Shown here piece by piece: positions 1 to 8,501 of a stretch of 8,522 bases of DNA. Numbering within the stretch: position 1 is the stretch's first letter; each line of letters starts with the position of its first letter. This DNA comes from Pirellulales bacterium (lineage in GTDB: Bacteria; Planctomycetota; Planctomycetia; Pirellulales; Thermoguttaceae), in assembly GCA_030607895.1 (NCBI GenBank), contig JAUWJC010000154.1:1-8522 (forward strand). The letters run 5' to 3'. The notes under the pieces were generated by a model. It saw only the letters and a list, made by a program, of their open reading frames with translations. It was not told the DNA's origin and did not search any database. A program made the translations under genes and the position numbers.

Positions 1-2
1 AG

Positions 3-518
3 AGTTGCGTATCGCAGTTGAAGTTGGGCGCGCAGGTGCGCGTGGAGATCGGCGCCTTGCCCGGCCGATTGTGGACTGGCCGGATCGTGGCGATCGTGCC
101 GCAGGCCGCCGTTCGATCGCGTAGTTTTCCGGTTAAGGTACGGCTGGAGAATCGTACCAAGTCGGGCGAGGTGTTAGTGAAGCCCGGCATGTTTGCCAGG
201 GTCGTTTTGCCGGTGGGCCGCAAGTCAAAGGCGTGTCTGGGCCCCAAGGACGCGGTCGTACTGGGCGGGCGGTTACCGGTAGTCTACGCGGCGGTTCCCG
301 CCCCGAAGGCGGAGCCACCGGTGACGGCCACTGCTCGATTGGTGCCGGTCGAGTTGGGTGTGGCGGTAGACGAGTTGATTGAAGTTCGCGGTCCGCTCAA
401 GCCGGGTGAGCGTGTGGTCGTGGAAGGCAACGAGGCGTTGTTTCCCGGCCGTCCTCTGATCGTCGTTAAAGGGGCGAGGGGCGAGGGGTCAGGGGCCAGT
501 ACCTTGAAAGCACCTTGA
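3..518 (+). CDS. RND efflux periplasmic adaptor subunit, C-terminal part (5' end outside window)
   Basis: This is the C-terminal ~170 residues of a membrane-fusion (HlyD/AcrA-type) protein, which bridges an inner-membrane RND pump to an outer-membrane channel. The frame is open to the left edge with no stop before the TTG at 18, so the true start is upstream. The beta-barrel domain comes first, with the typical pattern G-x-I-x-x-I-x-P-Q-A followed by R-S-F-P-V-K-V-R-L-E-N and K-P-G-M-F-A-R-V. A membrane-proximal domain follows (VPVELGV, then LKPGERVVVEGNEALFPGRP). The pump gene starts 86 bp downstream in the same direction, as in a standard adaptor-pump operon. The last residues, after PLIVV, are encoded by a 7-bp repeat array (from 471) and look like an acquired tail, not conserved fold. 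The family call is secure; the substrate cannot be told. Confidence 0.92.
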   Translation, partial: SCVSQLKLGAQVRVEIGALPGRLWTGRIVAIVPQAAVRSRSFPVKVRLENRTKSGEVLVKPGMFARVVLPVGRKSKACLGPKDAVVLGGRLPVVYAAVPAPKAEPPVTATARLVPVELGVAVDELIEVRGPLKPGERVVVEGNEALFPGRPLIVVKGARGEGSGASTLKAP

Positions 519-571
519 CGCCGAAATCCTGACCCCTGACCTCTGACCCCTGGTCCCTAACCCCTGGTCCC
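471..571. repeat. Head-to-head pair of 7-bp repeat arrays (consensus GGGGYCA)
   Basis: On the plus strand 471-498 is four units: GGGGCGA, GGGGCGA, GGGGTCA, GGGGCCA. After a 31-bp spacer, 530-571 holds six units of the complement: TGACCCC, TGACCTC, TGACCCC, TGGTCCC, TAACCCC, TGGTCCC. The arrays are the same unit in opposite orientation, so the transcript can fold, for example 484-493 with 528-537 as a perfect 10-bp stem. The left array lies inside the adaptor reading frame and the stop codon (516-518) lies in the spacer. The structure sits between adaptor and pump genes and could attenuate or stabilise the operon mRNA; that role is inference. Confidence 0.9.
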
Positions 572-578
572 TCTGGTT

Positions 579-593
579 GCGGCCACCGGCCGC
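579..593 (+). other. Small GC hairpin just upstream of the pump start codon
   Basis: GCGGCC (579-584), loop ACC, GGCCGC (588-593): a perfect 6-bp GC stem ending 11 nt before the ATG at 605. No Shine-Dalgarno-like purine run lies between it and the start. It may affect ribosome access, or it may be chance in GC-rich DNA. Confidence 0.4.
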
Positions 594-604
594 GTTGTGT
601 TCCC

Positions 605-3988
<3,384 letters not shown>

Positions 3989-4009
3989 ACGAGTTCGCGG
4001 CCGGCTTCC

Positions 4010-4037
4010 TTGACAGCGGCGTCGGGTTTGGTAGCAT
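4010..4037 (+). promoter_or_regulatory. Predicted sigma70-type promoter for the phospholipase-like gene
   Basis: A perfect -35 box TTGACA (4010-4015) is followed after 16 bp by TAGCAT (4032-4037), a 4/6 match to TATAAT. A TG dinucleotide one base upstream of the -10 makes an extended -10 (TGGTAGCAT). Transcription would start near 4044, about 40 bp before the ATG at 4083. This suggests the gene is not simply read through from the pump operon. Prediction only. Confidence 0.55.
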
Positions 4038-4068
4038 ACATTAAGATTATTCTGGTTTGCACGCCAAT

Positions 4069-4073
4069 GGGAG
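4069..4073 (+). promoter_or_regulatory. Shine-Dalgarno site for the gene at 4083
   Basis: GGGAG sits 9 nt before the ATG at 4083 and supports this start. A nearer-upstream ATG at 4076 is out of frame with the gene. Confidence 0.65.
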
Positions 4074-4082
4074 CAATGCCAC

Positions 4083-5084
4083 ATGAGTGGAACTATCGGT
4101 CACACGATGTACGCAATTCTCGCGGCCAAGGCCGCCAAGGAGCGAAAGCTGCCGATCAGCGATGCTATCCAACGGCACTACGCCAGCTATCTGTCCGGAT
4201 CTTACTTGGGTGCCGACGTCATAACCGTACCCGGCTATGTGTGTCAGGATACGGGCCAGGAGGTGGGCTACTGCGCCATGGGCTTGAAGAAAAGCCCGAT
4301 TACCGGCGGCCCGCTCAAGCCGTGGCGGCTGGAATCCGGCGGCAAGACCTACGCCCCGATAGAAATCTGGCGCATGTTCTACGGCCGCAGCCATCTTAAC
4401 TTCGGTTGGAGCAAGGACGACAAGAAGTTGGCCATCTCTTGGAAAAGATTGCCCGACTATCTGGCCGACGTACTGGGCGACGCCGTTCGACTATTCGATT
4501 CCGGCCTGCAACCGATCGCGTATGTTTTCGGCTGGATGACGCATATTGTGGGCGACGCGCTGATCAAGTCGATTCAGCCGGGCGTCCCGCTTCATCTGCT
4601 CGACGGCAAGTACCCTCATGCCAATCGCCCGCTCCAGGACCTGGTTACGTTTCACGAGGTAGGCCGTGGCGAGTTGAAACTCGACTGGCGCAAGGTGTTG
4701 GACGATGTGGCCAGTGCGCCGGTCGAGCCGCTCCAGTGTCATTACATGCGCGTTGCCCAGCCGCGGGGAGACCTGGCCAAGGATTTCCCGGATGGTTGGA
4801 CACCCCAGCACGAACCGCTGCTGAAGAAGGTGATGGCCGAGAACCGGCGCTACCAGCGGATTCGTAATACCCGACTTCTCAAACAACTCGAACTGAGGCA
4901 CACGCCGAGCGGCCGACAGTGCGACGAAGAGTTAAGCCGTCGCGCGGGAGGTCTCGGCGACGAGGAAATGGTCGACCTGGCCGGTGGGGCGAATTTCCGC
5001 CATGCCCTTTGGCAGATACAGGAAGCGACTGCCGACCTCTTTGAAGAGGTCGTCCGCCGGCAACCGTTGTTGCAAAATTCGTAG
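4083..5084 (+). CDS. Zinc-dependent phospholipase C-like protein, no signal peptide
   Basis: A 333-residue protein resembling the zinc-dependent phospholipase C / S1-P1 nuclease superfamily, helical metalloenzymes that cleave phosphate esters at a multi-zinc site. Candidate ligands, in the usual order, are H7 in GHT near the N-terminus, H32, D45 in GSYLGAD (the family often has a G-x-x-x-P-D type turn here), H104 in GRSHLNFG, and the strongest motif, H154 and D158 in GWMTHIVGD, matching G-x-x-x-H-x-x-x-D. H171, H179, H191 and E192 may complete the site, but their spacing does not clearly match the Bacillus enzyme. The N-terminus has no hydrophobic signal sequence, unlike classical secreted PLCs, so it is probably cytoplasmic. 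The C-terminal ~110 residues are charged and helical. It follows the pump by 94 bp with its own promoter and SD. The fold is likely; activity and substrate are unknown. Confidence 0.72.
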   Translation: MSGTIGHTMYAILAAKAAKERKLPISDAIQRHYASYLSGSYLGADVITVPGYVCQDTGQEVGYCAMGLKKSPITGGPLKPWRLESGGKTYAPIEIWRMFYGRSHLNFGWSKDDKKLAISWKRLPDYLADVLGDAVRLFDSGLQPIAYVFGWMTHIVGDALIKSIQPGVPLHLLDGKYPHANRPLQDLVTFHEVGRGELKLDWRKVLDDVASAPVEPLQCHYMRVAQPRGDLAKDFPDGWTPQHEPLLKKVMAENRRYQRIRNTRLLKQLELRHTPSGRQCDEELSRRAGGLGDEEMVDLAGGANFRHALWQIQEATADLFEEVVRRQPLLQNS

Positions 5085-5100
5085 CGGTTCCCAAGGACAT

Positions 5101-5132
5101 AGCTGAAGGCTGATAGCTGATAGCTGAAAGCT
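5101..5132. repeat. 7-bp tandem repeat AGCTGAW at the convergent gene junction
   Basis: The units are AGCTGAA, GGCTGAT, AGCTGAT, AGCTGAA and a partial AGCT, giving 4.5 copies with exact 7-bp spacing. They fill most of the 55-bp space between the stop codons at 5084 (+) and 5140 (-). AGCT is self-complementary, so neighbouring units can form 4-bp stems with 3-nt loops. I see no classic rho-independent terminator here. Confidence 0.85.
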
Positions 5133-5139
5133 CACCCAT

Positions 5140-7782
5140 CTACCGTCGCGCAACGGCGGGAACCGGTTCGGTCCGACCCGGTCCCAAGGCCGCGCCGACC
5201 CAGCCGTCGTCGACCACGAACTGCGTCACCGCCAGGCCGTCGAGTCGTGGGTCCTCGCAGAAGTGGATCGGAGTAAGAACCCAGGGCCGGTGCTTCGAGA
5301 AGGTCTTGGCGAAGACTCCGCGCAGGGCGATCTGCGAGCTCGTACTGAGCCGCTTGCCCACCAGGTGGATAATGACGTCGCGCACCAGCTTCACCGAGAG
5401 TCCGGCGACTTGGGGCCGATAGAACACGCGGACCTGGAAGTTCTTCCAACTTGGCCGCGGCGGCTTCCTCAACCTGGCCACCGACAGCCTAATTGCCACC
5501 CGGCCGTTCCGGCAATGAACGACAATCGGGTCCTTCTTGGCAAAGGTGATCGACACGTCGTCGTTGGCCGCCGCGCGGTTGGCCATTTCCGGCCGATTGA
5601 ACCGCGTGGCGATCAGGCTTCGCAACTCGGGCAGCGTAAAGGTCTTGCCATCCAGTTCCAGTTGCTCCAGAACGTTATTGAGTACCGACTGGTGGACCTG
5701 CAAACTGGCCAGGCTGCTGGAGGGCGCTCGGGGGCGCGGCGTATGGGCCCCCAGTTGGTCGTCGTCGGCCAGCCGAACTCGCGTTATCAAACGCCGGTCG
5801 GTCGTTTGGGCGCTGATCATCTCCGGCCCCAGCGACAACTCGGAGATCGGTCGGATGACGCGTTGTTCCAGTCGCTTCGAAAGTTCGCCGAAACGGGCGT
5901 CGGCCTCGGTGTCGATCTGCTGCTTCGCTCGCCGAGCCACCTTCCGTTCCACCTCGCGTTGTACTTCCCAACGCCGCTGGCCGTGCTGCGATCGGGCGAT
6001 GCTCTTGGCGATCGAGCCGAACAGGGGCAGGCCGTCGAAATCGGTTTCCACGCCACGCAGCCTTGTGTTGTTATGTACCTTCACCTCGGCCGGCGACAGC
6101 TTCACGCCATCGACGCTGAACTCGATCGGCTTGCTGGCGGTGTAGGTCGATCGGCTATTGTTGAAGAACGTGGCGGGACCGCTGCTGGAAGAAGTCAGTG
6201 CCGCCACTTGGCCCTTCACTTCGAGGGCCATTCGTAGCCGATGCGGATCGGCAATCATGCGGATACCAACGTCGGTAGACGTACGGCTGCGACCTCGAAT
6301 CGGATTGCCCAGCACCGTGTCGCGAACCCACCGGTGCTCCGGCTCGCGGATCGGCATGAGCCGGTTGAGCAAATCCTCGCTCACGGCCATGCGGAGATTG
6401 GCGTTGCGATAGTGGCCTTCCAGCAGCCGACCCAACTGTTGCCGGCCGTCATCAAGTGATAGCGACAATCCCTGTCTGTCTTCGGCCAACCGGCGGGCGT
6501 TGCTGGGAAGATCGGTCTGTTCAAAACGCTCCATGTCGCGCAGCAACGTGGCCAGGTCGACCGGCTTCGACGCCCAGCGGTGTAACTCCGTCCCCAACGA
6601 AGCCAACGGTTTGCTGGCAAGAAACCGCCGTTGGTCCAAGGTCAACTGATTCCCGGTCAGTCGGTCGAGGATTCTTCGGGCCAGCCGTTGCCGGTGTTGA
6701 TCGTCGGTTGGTTCCGGCCGTCTGATCAACTTCCGCAAGGCATCCAACAGCAGGAATTCCCGCCACGCGAGGCCTTCGGGAGACTTGTCCGGGGCGGCCT
6801 CCACTTTACTCAGTGCCAGTGCCAGGCGTTGGGGATCGGGGCTGGGTGACTCGGCGGTGGCTAATTCCCATCCACCGACGGCGATCGCTTGCTTCCAGAT
6901 GTCGAGTCGGCGGCATAGCGCATACCGGGCCCGGCGCCAACGGGCGGCCAGCGGCTTTTCGCCCAGTTCGGCCGCCCGGCTGTCCACCTGATCGGCCAAC
7001 TCGTCCAACCGGACAATCGCGGCACTCGCTTCGTCGGGTTTGCCCGAAACGACCACCTCCAACTGCCGGCTCACCTGCTTCACCCAATCGCAAGTCTGCT
7101 GTTCGTCGGCCAACTGCTCCAGATCGGCGAGAAGCTTTTTGGGCGGTTCCCAGACGGTCTGCTCCAGATCGGTGCCGGAGTTGGCGGAAACCCGATCGCC
7201 GGCCAACTGCTTACTCAATTGCTCGATGCTGGGTGGCGTGCTCTTCGGCAGCGGGACATCTTTCACCGGTAGAGTTGGCTCCGGCGGAAACGAATTGACA
7301 AGCGACGGCGTGTTTGCCACCCGTGGAGCCTGCTCGGCCGGCGGCTCCAATACCTTCACGTGCGGCACGACTTCCCGCGATGGCAGATTGCCCGAGCCGA
7401 AAAAGGGACCAGGTTTAATTTGTGCGAAGCACCCTCCGGGCCGTTCCGGCAAATTAAACCTGGTCCCTTTTTCGGCCTCGACTGCCCCTGATGCCGCAAC
7501 CAACCGTGGCATTTCGACGGCCGGCTCGGCCGGCTCGGCCGGCTCGACCGCCGGGCTGCGCCGAAGTGGAGTAGAAAGCGTCAATTCGGCCATCGGAGGC
7601 TGCCCGACGGCCGGCGCGCGGACCACTTCTTCGCCGGCCTGCTTCGATTCCTCCAGCACCTCGCCGATCGATTTGCTTCGCGCAATCCGCTGCCAAGGCC
7701 GCGGGGACGTGGCACTAAGCACAAACAGACAAGCAAGAATACAAAGGAACGGCCAGGTAGATTCCCGTTGTTTCCGAATCAT
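5140..7782 (-). CDS. Large membrane-anchored or exported protein of unknown function
   Basis: An 880-residue protein I cannot assign to a named family. The N-terminus is a basic stretch (MIRKQR) then a short hydrophobic segment (~11-24, with Cys14 and Cys18), so a signal anchor or signal peptide; ILAC at 15-18 is only a weak lipobox. Residues ~55-190 are a Pro/Ala/Glu-rich low-complexity linker with (AEP) repeats and a stretch (103-129) encoded by an inserted palindrome. Residues ~185-480 are predicted helical and charged. Residues ~495-880 look like an alpha/beta or beta-rich globular region, with a basic helical stretch at ~600-640 (RRWEVQREVERKVARRAKQQ). The start at 7782 is supported by GGAGA 8 nt upstream. 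It is transcribed convergently with the phospholipase-like gene. The C-terminal half may be the conserved functional part, since the linker tolerated insertions. An envelope role is plausible from the anchor but unproven. Confidence 0.87.
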   Translation of the reverse strand: MIRKQRESTWPFLCILACLFVLSATSPRPWQRIARSKSIGEVLEESKQAGEEVVRAPAVGQPPMAELTLSTPLRRSPAVEPAEPAEPAVEMPRLVAASGAVEAEKGTRFNLPERPGGCFAQIKPGPFFGSGNLPSREVVPHVKVLEPPAEQAPRVANTPSLVNSFPPEPTLPVKDVPLPKSTPPSIEQLSKQLAGDRVSANSGTDLEQTVWEPPKKLLADLEQLADEQQTCDWVKQVSRQLEVVVSGKPDEASAAIVRLDELADQVDSRAAELGEKPLAARWRRARYALCRRLDIWKQAIAVGGWELATAESPSPDPQRLALALSKVEAAPDKSPEGLAWREFLLLDALRKLIRRPEPTDDQHRQRLARRILDRLTGNQLTLDQRRFLASKPLASLGTELHRWASKPVDLATLLRDMERFEQTDLPSNARRLAEDRQGLSLSLDDGRQQLGRLLEGHYRNANLRMAVSEDLLNRLMPIREPEHRWVRDTVLGNPIRGRSRTSTDVGIRMIADPHRLRMALEVKGQVAALTSSSSGPATFFNNSRSTYTASKPIEFSVDGVKLSPAEVKVHNNTRLRGVETDFDGLPLFGSIAKSIARSQHGQRRWEVQREVERKVARRAKQQIDTEADARFGELSKRLEQRVIRPISELSLGPEMISAQTTDRRLITRVRLADDDQLGAHTPRPRAPSSSLASLQVHQSVLNNVLEQLELDGKTFTLPELRSLIATRFNRPEMANRAAANDDVSITFAKKDPIVVHCRNGRVAIRLSVARLRKPPRPSWKNFQVRVFYRPQVAGLSVKLVRDVIIHLVGKRLSTSSQIALRGVFAKTFSKHRPWVLTPIHFCEDPRLDGLAVTQFVVDDGWVGAALGPGRTEPVPAVARR
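7396..7476. mobile_element. 81-bp palindromic (REP/MITE-like) element inserted in frame in a coding region
   Basis: Perfect 27-bp inverted arms (7396-7422 and 7450-7476; core AAAAAGGGACCAGGTTTAAT) enclose a 27-nt head. The head splits into three 9-nt mini-hairpins, each a 3-bp stem with a 3-nt loop: TGC-GAA-GCA (7423-7431), CCC-TCC-GGG (7432-7440), CCG-TTC-CGG (7441-7449). The whole unit is exactly 27 codons, in register with the minus-strand gene, and encodes residues 103-129. A CGAG/CTCG match continues outside the arms past a one-base bulge. I see no clear target-site duplication and no transposase in the window. The form resembles palindromic elements mobilised in trans by REP-associated (Y1 HUH) transposases; that link is inference. 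Confidence 0.85.
7519..7545 (-). repeat. Three tandem 9-bp repeats encoding (Ala-Glu-Pro) units
   Basis: GGCCGGCTC is repeated exactly three times on the plus strand, giving the AEP-type repeat at about residues 80-88 of the minus-strand protein. Length changes by units of 9 bp would keep the frame. It is part of the low-complexity linker. Confidence 0.85.
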
Positions 7783-7790
7783 CGCCCTGC

Positions 7791-7795
7791 TCTCC
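7791..7795 (-). promoter_or_regulatory. Shine-Dalgarno site for the 880-residue protein
   Basis: On the minus strand GGAGA lies 8 nt before the ATG at 7782. It decides the start over later in-frame starts and keeps the hydrophobic N-terminal segment. Confidence 0.65.
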
Positions 7796-7804
7796 AGATA
7801 TTCT

Positions 7805-7823
7805 TAACCTGGTATAACCTGGT
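7805..7823. repeat. Two 9-bp direct repeats TAACCTGGT with 10-bp period in the leader
   Basis: TAACCTGGT occurs at 7805-7813 and 7815-7823, about one helical turn apart, just upstream of the Shine-Dalgarno site of the minus-strand gene and abutting the first palindrome. The spacing would suit a protein bound to one face of DNA, but the copies may simply be a small duplication. A weak promoter (TTGGGA at 7829-7824, TAAGAA at 7806-7801, minus strand) would overlap it; I would not rely on that. Confidence 0.5.
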
Positions 7824-7845
7824 TCCCAAGCTCTGCTTGGGAACC
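7821..7845. repeat. Palindrome GGTTCCCAAGC-TCT-GCTTGGGAACC
   Basis: A perfect 11-bp stem (7821-7831 with 7835-7845) with a 3-nt loop, in the 5' leader of the minus-strand gene. Its 19-bp core (7824-7842) is the exact reverse complement of the core of the next palindrome. This looks like a dispersed short palindrome family. The 10-bp left arm GGTTCCCAAG also occurs alone at 5086-5095. Confidence 0.85.
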
Positions 7846-7868
7846 CACTACTCCCCAGCAGTACGGTG

Positions 7869-7893
7869 CGGTCCCAAGCAGAGCTTGGGACCG
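7869..7893. repeat. Second palindrome of the same family, inverted relative to the first
   Basis: CGGTCCCAAGC (7869-7879), loop AGA, GCTTGGGACCG (7883-7893): a perfect 11-bp stem. The core TCCCAAGCAGAGCTTGGGA (7872-7890) is the exact reverse complement of 7824-7842. The pair can form two local hairpins or one long 19-bp hairpin between the copies. Confidence 0.85.
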
Positions 7894-7920
7894 AGTGTAA
7901 GAAACCGCGGTACCCTCCGC

Positions 7921-7948
7921 ATCTGATGCAGCACTTCCCGCATCAGAT
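7921..7948. other. Hairpin ATCTGATGC / GCATCAGAT
   Basis: A perfect 9-bp stem (7921-7929 with 7940-7948) with a 10-nt loop. It is the first of three consecutive stem structures upstream of the minus-strand gene and may be part of one larger RNA or element. Confidence 0.6.
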
Positions 7949-7975
7949 AAGATCGGTTATTTGGGGTGAATGAAT

Positions 7976-8031
7976 AAGTCGCAGATTTCCAAAATGTTGG
8001 ATTGGCCCTTTCGATGGAAAAAGTGCGACTT
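7976..8031. other. Hairpin AAGTCGCA...TGCGACTT
   Basis: An 8-bp outer stem (7976-7983 with 8024-8031), a small internal loop, then a 6-bp inner stem (7986-7991 with 8015-8020) closing a 23-nt loop. It is AT-richer than the surrounding genes. Function unknown; it could be RNA structure or a palindromic repeat. Confidence 0.5.
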
Positions 8032-8050
8032 TGCGGGATATGCGGCATGA

Positions 8051-8153
8051 GCGGAATTGCCTCTCTGAGCCGCCCTGTCCTCAAGGCGGGTGATCGTTGC
8101 GGCGGTTGAGCACCTGCACAACCCGCAGTGAGGACACCGCGGCTCGGATCCGC
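8051..8153. ncRNA. Long multi-stem structure, candidate structured RNA or palindromic element
   Basis: Nested stems share one axis: GCGGA (8051-8055) with TCCGC (8149-8153); TCTGAGCCG (8064-8072) with CGGCTCGGA (8140-8148), one G-U pair; TGTCCTCA (8076-8083) with TGAGGACA (8129-8136); GCGGGT (8086-8091) with ACCCGC (8121-8126). That is about 28 pairs with small internal loops and an 8-nt bulge. It matches no RNA class I know (not tRNA, tmRNA, 6S, SRP or RNase P). The strand is undetermined. The pairing is seen directly; that it is a transcribed RNA is speculation. Confidence 0.35.
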
Positions 8154-8213
8154 CACTTTCTACCCTTCTTCTCCAGATTCGCGCTGCGGGCGCAGGCCCG
8201 ATTGTGCTAAACT

Positions 8214-8252
8214 CCACGGCGGCCCACCGTGGCCGAAAAAGCCGCTTGCGGC
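8214..8252. other. Two small GC hairpins at the edge of the giant palindrome
   Basis: CCACGG (8214-8219) pairs with CCGTGG (8227-8232), and GCCGC (8241-8245) with GCGGC (8248-8252) across a 2-nt loop. The second overlaps the left boundary of the long inverted repeat at 8246. They may be remnants of other palindromic units. Confidence 0.4.
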
Positions 8253-8266
8253 TTCGCAACTGTCAC

Positions 8267-8296
8267 CTCGCTCCCAAACTGGAGTTTGGGAGCGAG
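8267..8296. repeat. Palindrome CTCGCTCCCAAACT-GG-AGTTTGGGAGCGAG, left copy
   Basis: A perfect 14-bp stem (8267-8280 with 8283-8296) with a 2-nt loop, in the left arm of the giant inverted repeat. The CTCCCAAACT arm resembles the TCCCAAGC arms at 7821 and 7869, suggesting related short-palindrome families. Confidence 0.85.
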
Positions 8297-8471
8297 AAAT
8301 GAATTAGTCGTTGTGAAAGAATAACTTGACCGAATCGGCAACTGGGTGGCACGTCCCTGAGCGCAGCGATGGGCGTGTTTTTCCGGCTCCCACGCCCTTC
8401 GCTGCGCTCAGGGACGTGCCACCCAGTTGCCGATTCGGTCAAGTTATTCTTTCACAACGACTAATTCATTT

Positions 8472-8501
8472 CTCGCTCCCAAACTCCAGTTTGGGAGCGA
8501 G
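8472..8501. repeat. Palindrome of the CTCCCAAACT family, right copy
   Basis: This is the reverse complement of 8267-8296 within the right arm of the giant inverted repeat, again with a 14-bp stem and 2-nt loop (CC). If the giant repeat is an artefact, this copy is not independent. Confidence 0.8.

Larger units (their letters stand above)
7783..8245. other. Non-coding region: leader of the minus-strand gene plus structured DNA
   Basis: About 460 bp with no credible gene. From left to right it holds the Shine-Dalgarno site, the 9-bp direct repeats, the two TCCCAAGC palindromes, hairpins at 7921-7948 and 7976-8031, a long multi-stem structure at 8051-8153, and small hairpins at 8184-8195, 8214-8232 and 8241-8252. 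Two minus-strand open frames cross it (7848-8156 and 7957-8259) but they run through the palindromes and show no domain, so I treat them as chance. Confidence 0.6.

Noticed and set aside
5085..5139. Rho-independent terminator between the convergent genes
   Set aside because: The only pairing is short AGCT stems of 4 bp with no U-tract on either strand.
5263..6237. 324-codon plus-strand frame opposite the 880-residue gene
   Set aside because: Antisense shadow with unlikely composition. The minus-strand reading is longer and has an SD site and a hydrophobic anchor.
7040..7807. 255-codon plus-strand frame across the start of the minus-strand gene
   Set aside because: Low-complexity Ser/Gly/Cys-rich translation, no ribosome site seen, and it runs through the palindrome; a shadow of the minus-strand gene.
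7848..8156. 102-codon minus-strand frame in the non-coding region
   Set aside because: It covers one TCCCAAGC palindrome, two hairpins and most of the multi-stem structure, and shows no domain. A conserved small protein cannot be fully excluded, since parts look like ordinary protein sequence.
7957..8259. 100-codon minus-strand frame in the non-coding region
   Set aside because: Overlaps the previous frame in another register and spans the same structured DNA. The CPHCGLC segment looks like a zinc-binding pair but is isolated.
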